The notes beneath the pieces were generated by a model. The model was not told where the DNA came from, searched no databases, and was given only the letters and a program-made list of their open reading frames with translations. A program made the position numbers and the translations under genes. Below are positions 61,887 through 64,000 of a stretch of DNA of 64,000 nt, piece by piece; position 1 is the stretch's first letter, and each line of letters begins with the position of its first letter. This DNA comes from Anaerovorax odorimutans (GTDB taxonomy: Bacteria; Bacillota; Clostridia; Peptostreptococcales; Anaerovoracaceae): positions 48,820 through 112,819 of the forward strand of contig NZ_JANFXK010000014.1 in assembly GCF_024459955.1 (NCBI RefSeq), in the 5' to 3' direction.

Positions 61887-63539
61887 TTATATGTAGGCTT
61901 TGAACAAATCCCCAAACTTAAACTGAATGGTAATATTCTTTTCCTCATCAACATAAATCCGATCTACCAGTTCCTCCAGAATCTGCCTGTTAAGCTCCGT
62001 GATATTCTTATGTTTTCTGAACACTTCTTTCCATTGATCTCGCTTGGCCTGCCTCTGTTTTTCATCATTCAGATTAGCATCCATCTGGGCAAGGCTTTTT
62101 TCCAGAGCCTCTTTCTGCGTACAGAATTTTTTCCGAAAACCCAGGTACTCCTTCTCCGTCAGCATACGTTTATTGTAATCCAAATACAAGGCTTCTAATT
62201 GTTTATCCAGTTTTTTTATTTTTGCTTTTACGGTTTTAAGCTGATTCTTTTGTTCCTTGCGGTATTCCATTTCATCCAGCTCGGTGATGCCCTCTAAAAC
62301 TTCATCCACATCTGCGAAAGAAATCTGTAGCTGAACTGCTTCCAATACTGCCTTCTCTATGATATCCGCCTTAGTAAAATGCGATGTACAGTCATTTTTG
62401 TTCCTTTTATAATAGGTACTGCACGCATAATAGACTCTTTTCCCGTTTTTTCTTTTGTGCATTTTCCGTCTACAATCCGCACAATAGAGAAATCCTGACA
62501 GCAGCGACGGTTCCGATTGGTAGCTTTTCATACTTTTGTTTAATTCCAACAGCTCTTGCGCTTTGTCAAAAACCTCTTGCTCTATGATCGGCTCATGTCG
62601 ATTGGCGACAGACGCCCATTGATCTTCGGGCACTTGGATTTGCTTATGAACTTTGTAGCTTATTACCGTAAGCTTTCCTTGTATCATCTCTCCCAGATAG
62701 GTTCGATTTTGCAAAATCATCTTGATCGTTCGGGCGCTCCAGGCGAAGCTTTCATTTCCCTGAACCCCGGGATTTTGGTAGTTACATCCTTTTGAGACTT
62801 TATAGCCAGTGGGATTTGGTATGTTTCTTTCATTTAAAGTCCGTCTTATTTCTTCTAAATTCATACGGCAAAATACATACCAATGGAAAATTTGTCGTAC
62901 AATACCGGCAGCCTCTTCGTCTATGACAAAGCTGTACTTATCTTCTGGATTTCTTATATACCCGTATGGCGGAAAGCCTCCTTGAAATTTTCCCTCTCTA
63001 CGCATATTGCGAAAGGTTTGTCTAACCGACATGGACGCGGACTCCGCAATTCTGTCGTTGACGATTCCATTTAAAGGCAGCTCATAGCCATGCACTACGT
63101 TGGGATTCATATAGGTATCTACTTTTGGGGCTTCCAAGGTGATGAACCGAATACCCATCCTTGGGAAATACTCTTCAAGAAAATATCCCTGGTCAGAATA
63201 GTTTCGGAAAACCCTGGACAGCATCTTGGACACTACGCAGTTTACTTTTCCACCTTCAATATCCCGAATCATTTGCTGAAAAGAATTTCTTTCATCATTG
63301 GTGGTTCCGCTGACGCCATCGTCAATATAGGTTTTATAGAGCCTGTAGGGTTCATTGAATTCGTTTTCCAAAAAGTTCTTAATAATCGCGTCCTGGTTTT
63401 TTACGCTAAGGCTTACATCGTTTCCATCGGCCACGGAAAGCCGGATATACACTCCGATATTCCAAACAATCGGCATACCTTGACTGCGAAAATAGACGCC
63501 ATTTCTGTTTTTACCCTCCTTTGTAAGTCTTGTTCCCAT
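61887..63539 (-). CDS. large serine recombinase
   Basis: A 550-residue site-specific recombinase: resolvase catalytic domain (about 25-180) with Ser35 in YIRLSVADG and SKMLSRVFRNYSD, recombinase domain (about 190-310), zinc ribbon with CADCRRK and a distal CSTYY...CTSHF pair, then a long coiled coil (about 425-500). Such proteins excise and integrate mobile elements. AAAGGAGG precedes the ATG at 63539. It points to an integrated element at this end of the window. Confidence 0.92.
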   Translation of the reverse strand: MGTRLTKEGKNRNGVYFRSQGMPIVWNIGVYIRLSVADGNDVSLSVKNQDAIIKNFLENEFNEPYRLYKTYIDDGVSGTTNDERNSFQQMIRDIEGGKVNCVVSKMLSRVFRNYSDQGYFLEEYFPRMGIRFITLEAPKVDTYMNPNVVHGYELPLNGIVNDRIAESASMSVRQTFRNMRREGKFQGGFPPYGYIRNPEDKYSFVIDEEAAGIVRQIFHWYVFCRMNLEEIRRTLNERNIPNPTGYKVSKGCNYQNPGVQGNESFAWSARTIKMILQNRTYLGEMIQGKLTVISYKVHKQIQVPEDQWASVANRHEPIIEQEVFDKAQELLELNKSMKSYQSEPSLLSGFLYCADCRRKMHKRKNGKRVYYACSTYYKRNKNDCTSHFTKADIIEKAVLEAVQLQISFADVDEVLEGITELDEMEYRKEQKNQLKTVKAKIKKLDKQLEALYLDYNKRMLTEKEYLGFRKKFCTQKEALEKSLAQMDANLNDEKQRQAKRDQWKEVFRKHKNITELNRQILEELVDRIYVDEEKNITIQFKFGDLFKAYI

Positions 63540-63628
63540 GGTTCCTCCTTTAACCACAGTTTCATGTACTTCTATTTTATCATAGGTTGCCTTTGAAACT
63601 GTAATGTGCCAATTACCGCCTTTGTATG

Positions 63629-63805
63629 CTAACGGCGATTCATTGTGATGAAATACTGCCTTAATCTGTTTTCGATCGTTTGGCTGTTATCGCTAAAGCA
63701 CATGGTCACTTTGGTTTCCCCACTAAGGAAGCAATAGGGATTGTCGTTTTGTTTTATATATGCTTTTATTTTGTATTCTTTGGTGTATCTGTTTGCTGTT
63801 TCCAT
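63629..63805 (-). CDS. small mobile-element protein, 58 aa (TnpW-like)
   Basis: METANRYTKEYKIKAYIKQN at the start and ETKVTMCFSDNSQTIENRL in the middle resemble small TnpW-type proteins that accompany transposon recombinases. GGGGG lies 13 bases before the ATG. It is upstream of the serine recombinase gene and behind a leader hairpin, so it is probably the first gene of that module here. Family assignment is tentative. Confidence 0.5.
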   Translation of the reverse strand: METANRYTKEYKIKAYIKQNDNPYCFLSGETKVTMCFSDNSQTIENRLRQYFITMNRR

Positions 63806-63827
63806 ATATGCACACACCCCCTTTTAC

Positions 63828-63873
63828 AAAAAAATATACTGGCCGATAGGCAAATATGCCTTTTGACCAGTAT
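63828..63873 (-). terminator. attenuator-like hairpin upstream of the mobile-element genes
   Basis: ATACTGG / CCAGTAT outer stem and GGCA / TGCC inner stem (63836-63873), followed on the minus strand by a run of seven T. Located in the leader of the TnpW-like and recombinase genes. From 63874 to the end of the window I see nothing further. Confidence 0.6.
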
Positions 63874-64000
63874 TAAAACAAGATTCCCTTTATATAATAA
63901 TAAATTTGTGTCTCATATTGCGATACATACACCGCTTTCAGCAGTTATCTATCGCTCCATGTCCATACACTTCCTGCTTTTCGCAGGCTCTGTATCCATC

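Noticed and set aside
1..64000. tRNA or rRNA genes
   Set aside because: I saw no cloverleaf-like or rRNA-like stretches in the intergenic regions; a covariance search would be needed to exclude a lone tRNA.

Overview
The window looks like a chromosomal segment of an anaerobic, amino-acid-using member of the Clostridia (Bacillota). The signs are strong AAGGAGG-type ribosome binding sites, TTGACA/TATAAT promoters, a glycine riboswitch above a two-subunit-P glycine cleavage operon, a minimal SufBC pair, GntR/YtrA-type ABC operons and a GHKL kinase/LytTR regulator pair. Base composition is moderate. An Anaerovoracaceae-like placement is my guess and is not shown by the sequence.

Layout. 0-7.1 kb: a 3D-domain cell-wall protein, a GntR-ABC operon, a TetR-ABC operon with the same operator at both promoters, and a three-gene operon ending in a PstS-like binding protein. 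7.1-8.5 kb: repeat debris, a GNAT enzyme and a truncated small ORF. 8.5-22.3 kb: a seven-gene, one-strand operon. It encodes a 1296-aa NHL/beta-propeller-like protein, a 55-aa protein, two collagen-like Gly-rich proteins, a 760-aa beta-trefoil/pentapeptide-repeat protein, an AT-less KS-DH-KR-ACP polyketide synthase and a ketopantoate-reductase-like enzyme. This is the most unusual locus here. 22.4-26.7 kb: ureohydrolase, permease and GNAT under a divergent MerR regulator. 27-28.7 kb: a beta-lactamase-fold protein without catalytic residues, fused to DUF302 and flanked by two copies of an intergenic repeat. 29-43.2 kb: two cassettes, each made of an AraC-family regulator, an APC permease and an amidohydrolase. 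Between them lie an aldo/keto reductase with its MerR regulator and a metal P-type ATPase. 43.2-51 kb: a repeat cluster, SufBC-type genes, a pseudouridine synthase, a ThrE-type exporter pair, an Mrp ATPase and a GHKL/LytTR pair. 51-59.8 kb: the glycine cleavage operon, gcvT-glyA fusion, gcvH, gcvPA, gcvPB, lplA and lpdA, behind a tandem glycine riboswitch. 60-64 kb: an N-terminally truncated flavoprotein pseudogene, a YefM/RelE-type toxin-antitoxin pair, and a large serine recombinase with a small companion gene behind an attenuator. This last part is probably the edge of an integrated element that continues past the window.

How the genes work together. The three cassettes of regulator, permease and hydrolase, together with the glycine operon, suggest specialised uptake and breakdown of amino-acid-derived compounds. 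The 8.5-22.3 kb operon stands apart. Tight coupling and a helix-strand module shared by two of its proteins suggest that a polyketide-type product and a set of repetitive structural proteins belong to one system. I cannot name that system from known families.
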